This document shows, piece by piece, positions 17,149 through 25,028 of a stretch of 64,000 nucleotides of DNA (position 1 is its first letter; each line of letters begins with the position of its first letter). The position numbers and the translations under genes are program-made. Under the pieces are notes generated by a model, which saw only the letters and a program-made list of their open reading frames with translations, was not told the origin of the DNA and did no database searches. Origin of the DNA: Pseudomonas faucium (GTDB lineage Bacteria > Pseudomonadota > Gammaproteobacteria > Pseudomonadales > Pseudomonadaceae); NCBI RefSeq assembly GCF_021602585.1, contig NZ_BQIP01000013.1, positions 1 to 64,000 of the forward strand. Reading direction: 5' to 3'.

Positions 17149-17333
17149 AACACCAACTCAGCACCTGAGGTAAGAAGTAAAGCCACGGCAAACCTTGATG
17201 CTGATACCTGAAAGCTACCATAGCACCTAACATTGCGCTCCGCTTTTCGCCTCTTGCTTGTGAGCTCAATTGCCCTGCGTGTTAAGATATTCCTGTTGCT
17301 CCCTCCGCCCCTCTAAACGAGGTAATCAGGGCC

Positions 17334-17813
17334 ATGAAAAGCTCCGACACAAACTTTTCGACGGGTAACTCATGAACATTATATTACCGGTCAAGCGGCT
17401 ATCAATTTCCCTCGATTTGGCGAAAGCACCGGTGGATGGCACTACTTATCCTACTGGAACAAAGACACAGGTATGTTGAGAGTTTCGCTTGCGGGCATTC
17501 ACTATCCGGCGACCAGAGCGTTTTTGGGCGACGAAGGCATATTCGAGACTCGCTTGGAGCTGCAACGCCGTGGCTGGCCTTCAGAGCGCGAGGTTTACAT
17601 GGCGAATCACTTCCGCGCTGCGGCTGACATGGTAATAGCTTGGTCTCTAGGGGAGTCAAAGTACTGTAATGTCGAACTGGAAGACTGGTTCCTCAATCCA
17701 AAGATTTTCGATACATGGTCGACATGCTGCACGGCTCCCTTAGAGCGATGCCAAACTTGCCGCGAGAGAGACTGCGGTGTTGGCTTCACTGGCAGATCAG
17801 CAAAGCTGAATAG
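17334..17813 (+). pseudogene. Frameshifted small gene (family not recognised)
   Basis: An ATG at 17334 (after GAGG) reads MKSSDTNFSTGNS and hits TGA. The frame one base on continues HEHYITGQAAINFPRFGE, GWHYLSYW, SLAGIHYP, FLGDEGIFETR and LELQRRGWPSEREVYMANH. A second shift near 17690 is needed to restore a natural ending (DWFPQSKDFRYM, then LRRWL-like residues and KAE) with TAG at 17811. Each shift is explained by one base, an extra T near 17370 and a missing C near 17690. The gene looks conserved but broken twice. It lies between the nuclease and helicase genes on the opposite strand. Confidence 0.6.
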
Positions 17814-17889
17814 CGAAGTGACACCCCGGCGTATATCCGGAGTGTCTAGTGACACCTATGCCTATACCTGAGGGTCACACAAAAAAAGA

Positions 17890-20475
17890 CTACTCCTCAG
17901 CCAGAGCGTCCGATGCCTTGCGAGAGCATAGGTAGCTTACAATCGCAGCCGGTGTGAGCCCCCGACTTTCCAATGACGCCATCGCGCGAGCCCGCCAGTC
18001 CAAGTCGCCCTCTCTGACCAAGCTCTGACGAATTTCTCTTATCACTCCTAAAGCATTACTGGCAAAGCCTCTGAACTCATCAGGGGTCAGATGGTGGACA
18101 TCTCTAAGATGCTCTTTTCCACCACGAGCCACCTTAGATACGGGCGTAACAAGTACCTTCAGGATAATAGCGTCAGCCTCTAAGCCAGAAACGTGCTCTC
18201 GAATCCAGTTATCGTGGCAAAATGCCTGACGAGCTTTTTCTACCGAGAGCACCTCTCCTGTGGCACCAGAATGGTCTTCAAAAACAACGCAAGTGCGCTT
18301 ATCAATCAGCCACCAAGGATCGGGTGCAGCCATCTGCTCACTATTATCACTATCGAATCCAATGTGTTGACCGAGTGCCACCTGGCCGCGTTCAAAGCTC
18401 TTAGCCTCGGAAGACGCTAAATCCTGCATTATTTTTGCTTGCTCGTCATTGAACCTGCGGTTGTTCTTAACTCCTAGAGCAAGCATATGCTCTTCGATTT
18501 TCTCAACCATAGCCGGAAGGCCAGGATCCTGCTTGCTTTCCGCTGAGGTCACGGCGCCAGAGCTTTTAGCGAGATCAACCAGCCATGTAATCGCCACAGT
18601 AGCCTTCATCGCTTCGCCATAATACTCCTGACTACGATCCTCTGCTGTTTGCTTGTGTTCATAAGCCAGGCTGATTGCAGCCCCTGCAAGGTAGTTCCAA
18701 AGAGCCCTATATCCTTTCAAGGTAGGACTTACAACTGACGTCAACACTTCTCGGCACTGATCAAATGCCGCCATGAAGTCCATTCGCCACAACGCCTGGA
18801 CGTACTTAATCTCGCAACCTACTACTTTCTCTAACTCAAGCATTTCTGGCGGCGTATTTTTGACTTTATCAGTGCGAATCGAAACAATCTCATTATTTGC
18901 ATCAAGCCATGCCTCAGACTGAGCTTTGAAGATTCTGAGGTTGTCAAGAATTTCAGTTGGATCGGCTTCAGACTGCCGCTCTCCAAACTCAATTTCGGCT
19001 TGAATTTCTGGATCCAGATACTGAGCGTTGTCCAATGTGAGAAGATAATCCAACCACTCGTTGCCCTTTACTACTACCGCTGCATAGTCACTGTTTGCAC
19101 GCGTACAGCGCCCGATGGCCTGCACAATCCTTGTTTGAATACGATCATTCAGCAGTAGACTGCATCCCATTTTTGATAGAAGAAACCGCTCTTGGAGGTT
19201 AGCGGCTTTTGGCAACCCTTCTAGTACGAGGAGCCGACACTCTTCGTGAGGGAAATCCATTCCATCGTACCGGTTCGCGATGACAGCTGCTGCATTTGGA
19301 TTACTTGTGAAGTCCCGCTTAGACAGCTCAATTTCTGCAGCCTTGAAGACCTTCATCTTCGACTTGCTTTCCAAGCTCTGCTTCCGTTCGTTTGCCTCAC
19401 GGTCGCTTGGAGTGATGAAAAGCGCTCTTCCAAAAATCGGCAAAGCATTATTAATCAGCGCCTCAGTGTCTTGCTCACCGAGCGCGACCTCTGGAAACAC
19501 GAAAAATCGTCGGCCTATCCCCTGCTCATCTGTCATGGATGCGGGCTTGAGTCGGTGGATCTTGGGCCGTCCAGTGATGCGTTCAAGATCGCCCCCATTC
19601 CCTAGGGTTGCCGACATGTAGATCCTTTGCTTAGCAGAACTGAAAGGCGCATGAACATGGACGGGAGGCAGCAGTGGCCGAATCAGAATTTGCCCCACCG
19701 ATACATACAGGTGACAAGCGTGCAGATGGTCTCGGATCGTTGACCATGGATGGTACAGAGAAGGTACCCCATCGACGCCAACATCAATAACAGAGGTCAG
19801 GAACTCTCTGGACTTCAACAAGCTGATGGAGGGGATTTTCTCCATCCAGGCATATGAGTTAATGGTTATTGGCTCAACGGCCTTGCTCAGATTTATTTGG
19901 GGGGCACAAGCTGCCAATACCTCCAGCACATTATCGAACAACGCGGAGTGATTACGCCGATCAATCACAACCGAAAACATGGAAGATACGTAATTTTCAG
20001 CCGAGTGCGCATCATCAAGGATTATCACATCTGCATTATTAAAATATGGATTGGTATTGAAAAGAGCACTGTAAGGGGCTACGGCGATCTTTTCTTTACG
20101 TCTATATGCGTTCTGATCCTCGGCAGAGTATTCGCTTTTGGAGCCGGTAAAAGCGGCAACATCTATGCCATATTGGTTCTTAGCCTGCTCGACCACCTGA
20201 TGCACGAGCTGTTTGGTGGGGCAAAGATAGACGACACGCTCCTCGAATTTTCGTCTCCGCCACTCACCCAACACCACCCCAACCAGGGTCTTACCGCTAC
20301 CCGTTGGTAGTCGTATCGCTACATCGGGCAGATCCAGAGCCGTGTCCACGTACTCCCTCCAGACGTCCGCCTGGCGCGCAAGCGGGCCTTCGATCCGCTT
20401 CGTCCGGATGTCATGGAGCATCGATTCAGGGGTGTTTACCGACAACGTTGGGCGAACAATCTTCTTAAAAGCCAT
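17890..20475 (-). CDS. Superfamily 2 DEAD/DEAH-type helicase, defence-associated
   Basis: This 861-residue protein has RecA-like helicase motifs. Walker A is IRLPTGSGKTLVGVV (about 54-68), with YLCPTKQLVHQV for motif Ia and VIILDDAHSAENYV (about 150-163) as a DDAH motif II. Motif III is YMSATLGNGGDL (about 283), and motif VI is IVQAIGRCTRANSDY (about 449). The C-terminal 350 residues are helical and unrecognised. Length and motif spelling differ from housekeeping helicases and resemble those found beside restriction or phage-defence nucleases. The NERD-like nuclease gene follows on the same strand. The start at 20475 overlaps the 3' end of a decayed gene. Confidence 0.75.
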   Translation of the reverse strand: MAFKKIVRPTLSVNTPESMLHDIRTKRIEGPLARQADVWREYVDTALDLPDVAIRLPTGSGKTLVGVVLGEWRRRKFEERVVYLCPTKQLVHQVVEQAKNQYGIDVAAFTGSKSEYSAEDQNAYRRKEKIAVAPYSALFNTNPYFNNADVIILDDAHSAENYVSSMFSVVIDRRNHSALFDNVLEVLAACAPQINLSKAVEPITINSYAWMEKIPSISLLKSREFLTSVIDVGVDGVPSLYHPWSTIRDHLHACHLYVSVGQILIRPLLPPVHVHAPFSSAKQRIYMSATLGNGGDLERITGRPKIHRLKPASMTDEQGIGRRFFVFPEVALGEQDTEALINNALPIFGRALFITPSDREANERKQSLESKSKMKVFKAAEIELSKRDFTSNPNAAAVIANRYDGMDFPHEECRLLVLEGLPKAANLQERFLLSKMGCSLLLNDRIQTRIVQAIGRCTRANSDYAAVVVKGNEWLDYLLTLDNAQYLDPEIQAEIEFGERQSEADPTEILDNLRIFKAQSEAWLDANNEIVSIRTDKVKNTPPEMLELEKVVGCEIKYVQALWRMDFMAAFDQCREVLTSVVSPTLKGYRALWNYLAGAAISLAYEHKQTAEDRSQEYYGEAMKATVAITWLVDLAKSSGAVTSAESKQDPGLPAMVEKIEEHMLALGVKNNRRFNDEQAKIMQDLASSEAKSFERGQVALGQHIGFDSDNSEQMAAPDPWWLIDKRTCVVFEDHSGATGEVLSVEKARQAFCHDNWIREHVSGLEADAIILKVLVTPVSKVARGGKEHLRDVHHLTPDEFRGFASNALGVIREIRQSLVREGDLDWRARAMASLESRGLTPAAIVSYLCSRKASDALAEE

Positions 20476-20823
20476 ACATCAATCCCTAATGCCGACTGGA
20501 GAGATTTCCAAGCGCGAGTCATCTGTTTAGCACAAGAATCATGACCCCATAGTGTGCCGGCCTCATGCAGTTGGTAGTCAATAACTGCCTGGTAGAGGTG
20601 CTCAGCCTCAAGGCGTAAGCGTTCGACTTCTGCTTTTGGCCGCCCTTGAGCGTGTGCTCGGTTATGGGCTCGGATTGCCTCTCGCGCCTACCACAACAAT
20701 GGCTCTCCAGTTTCAGCCATGCCCAACAGCATGCTCTTCATTTCTTCGGCCTCAATGATGTGACACCTTTGTATTGGTGCGTAAGCCTCACGTTGATCCA
20801 GATCTACGCAGCTGCTCGGTCAT
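20436..20823 (-). pseudogene. Decayed small island gene with frameshift and amber codon
   Basis: From ATG 20823 the minus strand reads MTEQLR. One base shift is then needed to continue DLDQREAYAPIQRCHIIEAE, EMKSMLLGMAETGEPLLW, a TAG, then AREAIRAHNRAHAQGRPKAE, VERLRLEAEHLYQAVIDYQL and HEAGTLWGHDSCAKQM, ending at TAA 20436. The stop-free coding character on both sides of the TAG argues for a nonsense mutation in a once-continuous gene of about 128 codons. It overlaps the first 40 bases of the helicase gene in another frame. I do not know the family. Confidence 0.6.
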
Positions 20824-20992
20824 CAAAGCATGACGCCACCTGTAGGTAGGGATCCAGACCTGAGCAGCAAACGTGTAGCACCCTCGAAAAAAACAAAAAG
20901 CAATTTGTGCTTTTTTAAGGAAGCAGATGTTGCTTTGCCTCTAGAACCATGAAATGCTCCACGCTATAATTCATCAATTGGGGCCTACGTTT

Positions 20993-21613
20993 GTGAACGA
21001 CATTATTTCTCTGATCAAAAACTCAGCGAAGGCTAAGAGTGAGCTTGCTTCAGCGTCAATTCGCATGCCCAAGGAGCTGTACTCCTTCATCGAAGGATTG
21101 GCTGACCAGCTGGAACTAAGCCGCCAGGAAGTCATGCTCAAGCTGCTTGAAAACGGCGTTGAGGCCGCAAAGTCCGCGCTGAAGCTGGATGACAACGAGC
21201 AGGAAGAGATCGACGCTGCGCCGGCAGCTGGATTCCACATGCTGAACACCAATCGTCGCCACAGCAGCGAGGATCACGATCAGATGCTCGATGCAGGTGA
21301 AGCGGCCGCGTTTTATAGCCCATGGAAATTCAACATCGACCGCATCAAGAAAGGGGATGTTGTGTTCCTGTACGAAAACGGCAAGGGCATCGTCGCTTAT
21401 GGCTATGGCACTGGGGTGACTGCGCAGCGCGACCACAACGGTGACGAAAACGAATGCCACTACCAGCGCTTGAAAGATTTCCAGCAGCTTCCTAAACCGA
21501 TCTCAGCTGCTGAAATCAAGAAGACCGTGGGCAAAAACGTGGTGTTTTTACGCACGATGTCCCCCCTGCCTGACGGCCAGAACTTGTTGGATCTGATCCA
21601 AGCAAACAGCTGA
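20993..21613 (+). CDS. RHH-like plus EVE/PUA-like domain protein
   Basis: This protein is 206 residues from GTG 20993. Residues about 18-60 (ASIRMPKELYSFIEGLADQL, then LSRQEVMLKLLENG) look like a ribbon-helix-helix DNA-binding segment. The C-terminal half has EAAAFYSPWKFNIDRIKKGD followed by VVFLYENGKGIVAYGYGTGV, the pattern of an EVE/PUA-like pocket that reads modified bases. The tool start at 20954 lies upstream of a TATAAT at 20965-20970, so the GTG after GGGG is preferred. A strong terminator follows at 21634. A role as a regulator or modified-DNA sensor is inference. Confidence 0.55.
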   Translation: MNDIISLIKNSAKAKSELASASIRMPKELYSFIEGLADQLELSRQEVMLKLLENGVEAAKSALKLDDNEQEEIDAAPAAGFHMLNTNRRHSSEDHDQMLDAGEAAAFYSPWKFNIDRIKKGDVVFLYENGKGIVAYGYGTGVTAQRDHNGDENECHYQRLKDFQQLPKPISAAEIKKTVGKNVVFLRTMSPLPDGQNLLDLIQANS

Positions 21614-21633
21614 CCCTAACCTTGTTTTTCCCA

Positions 21634-21666
21634 ACGGGCCCTGCGAGCGCAGCGGCCCGTTTTTTT
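21634..21666 (+). terminator. Intrinsic terminator
   Basis: ACGGGCC (21634-21640) and GGCCCGT (21654-21660) form a perfect stem around CTGCGAGCGCAGC, itself partly paired, followed by seven T residues. It lies 21 nt past the RHH/EVE-like gene. Confidence 0.88.
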
Positions 21667-21771
21667 GCTGTCGTTTTCGCCAAGTGATCAAGGTACCCTG
21701 GCGCACAGGCCGGTGATGTCATTAGGCCAGCTAGTAAACTCTGCGATTTCACACGCCTTTGGAGCCAAAGA

Positions 21772-22782
21772 ATGGAACTCACTTATAAAAGCGGATCACT
21801 TGAAGCAGGGATGGAGGAAATTATCCGGCAAGTCCAAACGCTGCAGAATAAGGTAAATGGTAATGACGTTATCCGCCTACAGAAGGAGGAGATTGCCAAC
21901 CTCCTCCAGATTGTTCACGAACGCGTTTTGCCGATCTATACGGGCAAGCAGTTGCTGGTGCATGAGGGGCGACCTGCACGATGCTTTGACACCGAATTAC
22001 AACGCCTGTGGGGGCTGGCATTAGCAGAATTCATTAATCACCTCCGACCAAAACTTCCATCATTTCTGAATCAAATCATGGCTGCACAGGCCGATGGGGG
22101 TGAAGCTCAGCTACAGAGTTTCATGAAAACGGTGCTAGAACGCATCACCATCCCTTTGCTAAATGGCTACGAAGCACCAGGTGACGATCTGTTCCTACTG
22201 ATCTTGGATTCTGTGGTGCACCTGGAAGGCAAGAATCTGTCGGATCACATAGCTGAGACTCTTGAAACTCCACAGCAAACCCAGGCATCAGTTTATGCCA
22301 TCTGCGGCCTACTCATTCAGGCCGAAAAAGCTAAGGAAGCCGGGACTACTGACATCGCGTACACCTGCCTGATTGACGCGAATTTTTTGCTTGGGATGCG
22401 CAAGTCGTCTGACTTTATCATGCAGCGGTTTGACGCAATCGCTGATACCAGAAAGGCAAAGGCCCATGCTCGGAAAAAGCATGCAAATGCAACCCAGGTG
22501 AATTTGGGCAAAAAAAAGGTCGCCGAGCTGTACTACAGCCTGCGTGGCACTGGGCCTCTTTCGACGCTTAAGCCTTGGAGGAGTGCCAATTACGCAACAG
22601 ACCAGATCATGGAGGTCGTCCAGCGGGATACCAGCATCACCATCTCGGAGATAACCGCCCGCAAAATCTGCAGGGAAATGATGAAGCAGGAAGAGAAGGA
22701 GCGGAAGCGTCAGGGGGTTTTCGTCACGGCAAACTTTCGTCTGCCGGACGGTTCGACCTTGACGGTTAACCCCGAGGATTAG
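21772..22782 (+). CDS. Hypothetical protein, 336 aa
   Basis: I do not recognise this family. The protein is soluble and mostly helical, starting MELTYKSGSLEAGMEEIIRQ with an amphipathic N-terminal helix. A Lys/Arg-rich stretch around residues 225-240 (DTRKAKAHARKKHANA) could bind nucleic acid. The C-terminus has a long charged helix (REMMKQEEKERKRQG). ATG at 21772 is preceded by the run of the previous terminator and a plausible leader. It ends tail-to-tail with the next gene, overlapping by four bases. Nothing in it points to a specific enzymatic role. Confidence 0.65.
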   Translation: MELTYKSGSLEAGMEEIIRQVQTLQNKVNGNDVIRLQKEEIANLLQIVHERVLPIYTGKQLLVHEGRPARCFDTELQRLWGLALAEFINHLRPKLPSFLNQIMAAQADGGEAQLQSFMKTVLERITIPLLNGYEAPGDDLFLLILDSVVHLEGKNLSDHIAETLETPQQTQASVYAICGLLIQAEKAKEAGTTDIAYTCLIDANFLLGMRKSSDFIMQRFDAIADTRKAKAHARKKHANATQVNLGKKKVAELYYSLRGTGPLSTLKPWRSANYATDQIMEVVQRDTSITISEITARKICREMMKQEEKERKRQGVFVTANFRLPDGSTLTVNPED

Positions 22783-23138
22783 TCGTCGTCGGAGTAGCTG
22801 GAGCCTGGGTCGGAGATGATCAAGCACCAGTTTTCGGTCTCTGCCGTTCCGACCAGACGGTAAGCATCGTACTGGTCGGGCCCCAGGTAGGTACGGTAGC
22901 CCCGATTGCTCAACGCGTTGACGGCCCTGGTGTTCGCTTCCATACCGCCTGGCTTGCGGGTGTAGGCGCACACTACCGCGTATGCGTGATCCACGATCTG
23001 CTGGTGGTGGCTCTCCAGCGAGTAGTAGACGCTGTCGCTGTTGATTGCATCGCCTTCGTTGTCCCCATATGGCCGCGGAATGCCTTCGAGCTGCTGGAGC
23101 ACAAAGCAGGCGTCATCAAGAGTGGGTGGTGGATACAT
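22779..23138 (-). CDS. Hypothetical protein, 119 aa
   Basis: The family is unrecognised. The start MYPPPTLDDACFVLQQLEGI at 23138 is preferred over the open-frame limit at 23222 because GGAG lies seven bases upstream. The sequence is soluble and slightly acidic, contains SHHQQIVDHAYAVVCAYTR and YRTYLGPDQYDAYRLVG, and ends with the acidic tail SSYSDDD. It overlaps the convergent 336-aa gene by four bases at their 3' ends. Confidence 0.6.
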   Translation of the reverse strand: MYPPPTLDDACFVLQQLEGIPRPYGDNEGDAINSDSVYYSLESHHQQIVDHAYAVVCAYTRKPGGMEANTRAVNALSNRGYRTYLGPDQYDAYRLVGTAETENWCLIISDPGSSYSDDD

Positions 23139-23311
23139 TTTGGAACTCCATCGTTGTTGAGGTGAGGCCATCATGCCCATCTGTTTCACCCGTATCGATC
23201 CATCTGCTAGCAGAGGTACCACCCCAGAAAAGAGCAGCCAGTAAGGTTTCGACGTACTGTTGCCCTCATAGGGATTATGGACTTATCGACTCTGGCGGGT
23301 TGTTAGGTTAG

Positions 23312-23593
23312 CTAGCCAACTGCGAGCAAAGGCTGCCTGCCCCCTGACATGCCGGTGCCCAGACTGCAGCGAGCCAGATCGAGCAGATCGTTGATCATGA
23401 TGTTGGCTCGGCGTGGACTGTCACATTCCTGGGTCGCGTGCACCTTGTCCTTCTCATCCAACCCCGTCTGCCGCTGGCTCAGATCTCCCGCCATGAGTAT
23501 GGCGCGAAAGGGGGGTCGCAAATCATGCCAAACACAGCGAGTACCACTTTCCGGTCGACTCGACTGATGATCCTCACAGGAAGAGTGCCGCAA
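23312..23593 (-). pseudogene. Possible gene remnant in a 466-bp gap
   Basis: Within the gap 23139-23605 the minus strand has an open frame whose second half looks protein-like: MAGDLSQRQTGLDEKDKVHA, TQECDSPRRANIMINDLLDL, then ARCSLGTG. No ribosome site precedes the internal ATG, and the first 33 codons look random. It may be the 3' part of a decayed gene. I see nothing else in this gap. Confidence 0.3.
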
Positions 23594-23605
23594 CGCGCCC
23601 CACCC

Positions 23606-24895
23606 TCACCACCTACGTTTCTCCTCACGACTAACGGTTTCCTTCACGTGTTTTTGGATTCGATCAATTAGATCCCCCCTGCCATCCGTGTCAGCGGTCA
23701 ACGCGACACTCAAGATACCCGGCTGACCGACTACTGCGGGCAGCCGCCACACCTCATAGCGCGTCACACCAGACTTCGTACTGGCTGGAAGTCGAGGAGT
23801 TGATCTGAGCAACGACCAGGCCTTGTTGCCTGAGTTAACATCCGCCTTCTCCATGGCCTCCCAGTCCACCAACCACAATGGATCAGAGACGGTTTTAAAT
23901 CCGGGCACGATCTCAGGAATCAGATAATCCCTCACGATGTTGTCGAGGTCGTGAAGGACATCTGGGGGCGTGTTCGGATTAGGACGAACAATAACCTCCA
24001 GTCCCACGGCCACTTCCAAAGGATCAATGATCCACGCCCAGCGTTCCTTGAACGCCTGAACCTCGGCTGCGACACGCTCTTTGAATAGTTTGGAGCTGCC
24101 AGGAGCGATAGGCAGCTCACCAAACTGAAGTCGCAGAATCGACCGCGAAATAAGGTTCGCCCAATCACTGGCAGCGAAGCCACCTAGCTTGCTTAATGGA
24201 TCCTCGTAAAGCCAGTTGAGCACCGAGATGCCTACCCCTGCCTTCTTGAGGAGCGCTTGCTGCGCATTCACACGGGAGAGCTTCAAAAATGGCTCGTAGA
24301 GGACGCCATAATCGGCTCGTGACTTCGCCTCATTTTCAACTAGCTTGCGGTAATCGCCGATCCAGTCCGTCGCCATATCTTCCTGATAAAGGGCGTCAAG
24401 GCTCATCTCGTCTTCGCGGCTAGCCTCAGCAGCAATCCTCAGATCTTCTAGCATCACCGACAGCGGGGCCGCTTCCACAAAGATCGACGGCTCGATGTTT
24501 CCGTGACGACATGAAACCGATAGCACCTGAATCTGCTTATCGTCCTTGTACAGCAGGTGTTTGCGAGGCCATTCCACATCGGAGCCTTTCAGGCCGAACA
24601 GATCGAGTAGGTTCTTTGCGATTGTATGCGCCTGGGGAGCATTTTTATCCGTGGTGTACAGTTGCAACTTTAGTGCGATGTTGCCGGTAAACGCTTGCCG
24701 CTTGAAAAGCGTGAGGTGATCAGCGATAGCCGCCTGGAGCTTGCTTTTTTCGGTCTGCGGCATCTTTTTAGACTTAGGCTCGATGCCGTCAATGAAGATA
24801 CTGACACGGCGCCGCTCTCGTTTCGCGTGGATGGCCTTCCTACCAGCTCCGCTCTCCAAGAACGCCCTGAACCTGTCCATTCTTCGACCATACAT
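23606..24895 (-). CDS. Protein with two RusA-like segments
   Basis: The protein is about 429 residues. Near the N-terminus VSIFIDGIEPKSKKM, then KNLLDLFG and LLYKDDKQIQVLSVSC, follow the RusA Holliday-junction-resolvase pattern (G-x-P at the first strand, Asp/Asn-rich helix, DD-QI). A second, similar pattern appears later as VGLEVIVRPNPNTPPDVLHD followed by LDNIVRDYL, where D-LDN matches the RusA acidic site. I see Asp pairs in both, so tandem RusA-fold domains are likely. The start is uncertain: MYGRRMDRF at 24895 or an upstream GTG at 24928. The gene is divergent from the 898-aa nuclease-NTPase gene, with about 100 bp between, so they may share regulation. Confidence 0.55.
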   Translation of the reverse strand: MYGRRMDRFRAFLESGAGRKAIHAKRERRRVSIFIDGIEPKSKKMPQTEKSKLQAAIADHLTLFKRQAFTGNIALKLQLYTTDKNAPQAHTIAKNLLDLFGLKGSDVEWPRKHLLYKDDKQIQVLSVSCRHGNIEPSIFVEAAPLSVMLEDLRIAAEASREDEMSLDALYQEDMATDWIGDYRKLVENEAKSRADYGVLYEPFLKLSRVNAQQALLKKAGVGISVLNWLYEDPLSKLGGFAASDWANLISRSILRLQFGELPIAPGSSKLFKERVAAEVQAFKERWAWIIDPLEVAVGLEVIVRPNPNTPPDVLHDLDNIVRDYLIPEIVPGFKTVSDPLWLVDWEAMEKADVNSGNKAWSLLRSTPRLPASTKSGVTRYEVWRLPAVVGQPGILSVALTADTDGRGDLIDRIQKHVKETVSREEKRRW

Positions 24896-25028
24896 CACGA
24901 TATTCGCCCCATGGATCTTAAGGGGCACGATAATGTCAAAGCGCTATTTAGCCTTGCAAGCGCTTGAGATCAGCGCTACAAGCCACACACGCCATGCAAC
25001 TAACGCCACGGACAGCTGAGACATCGCC

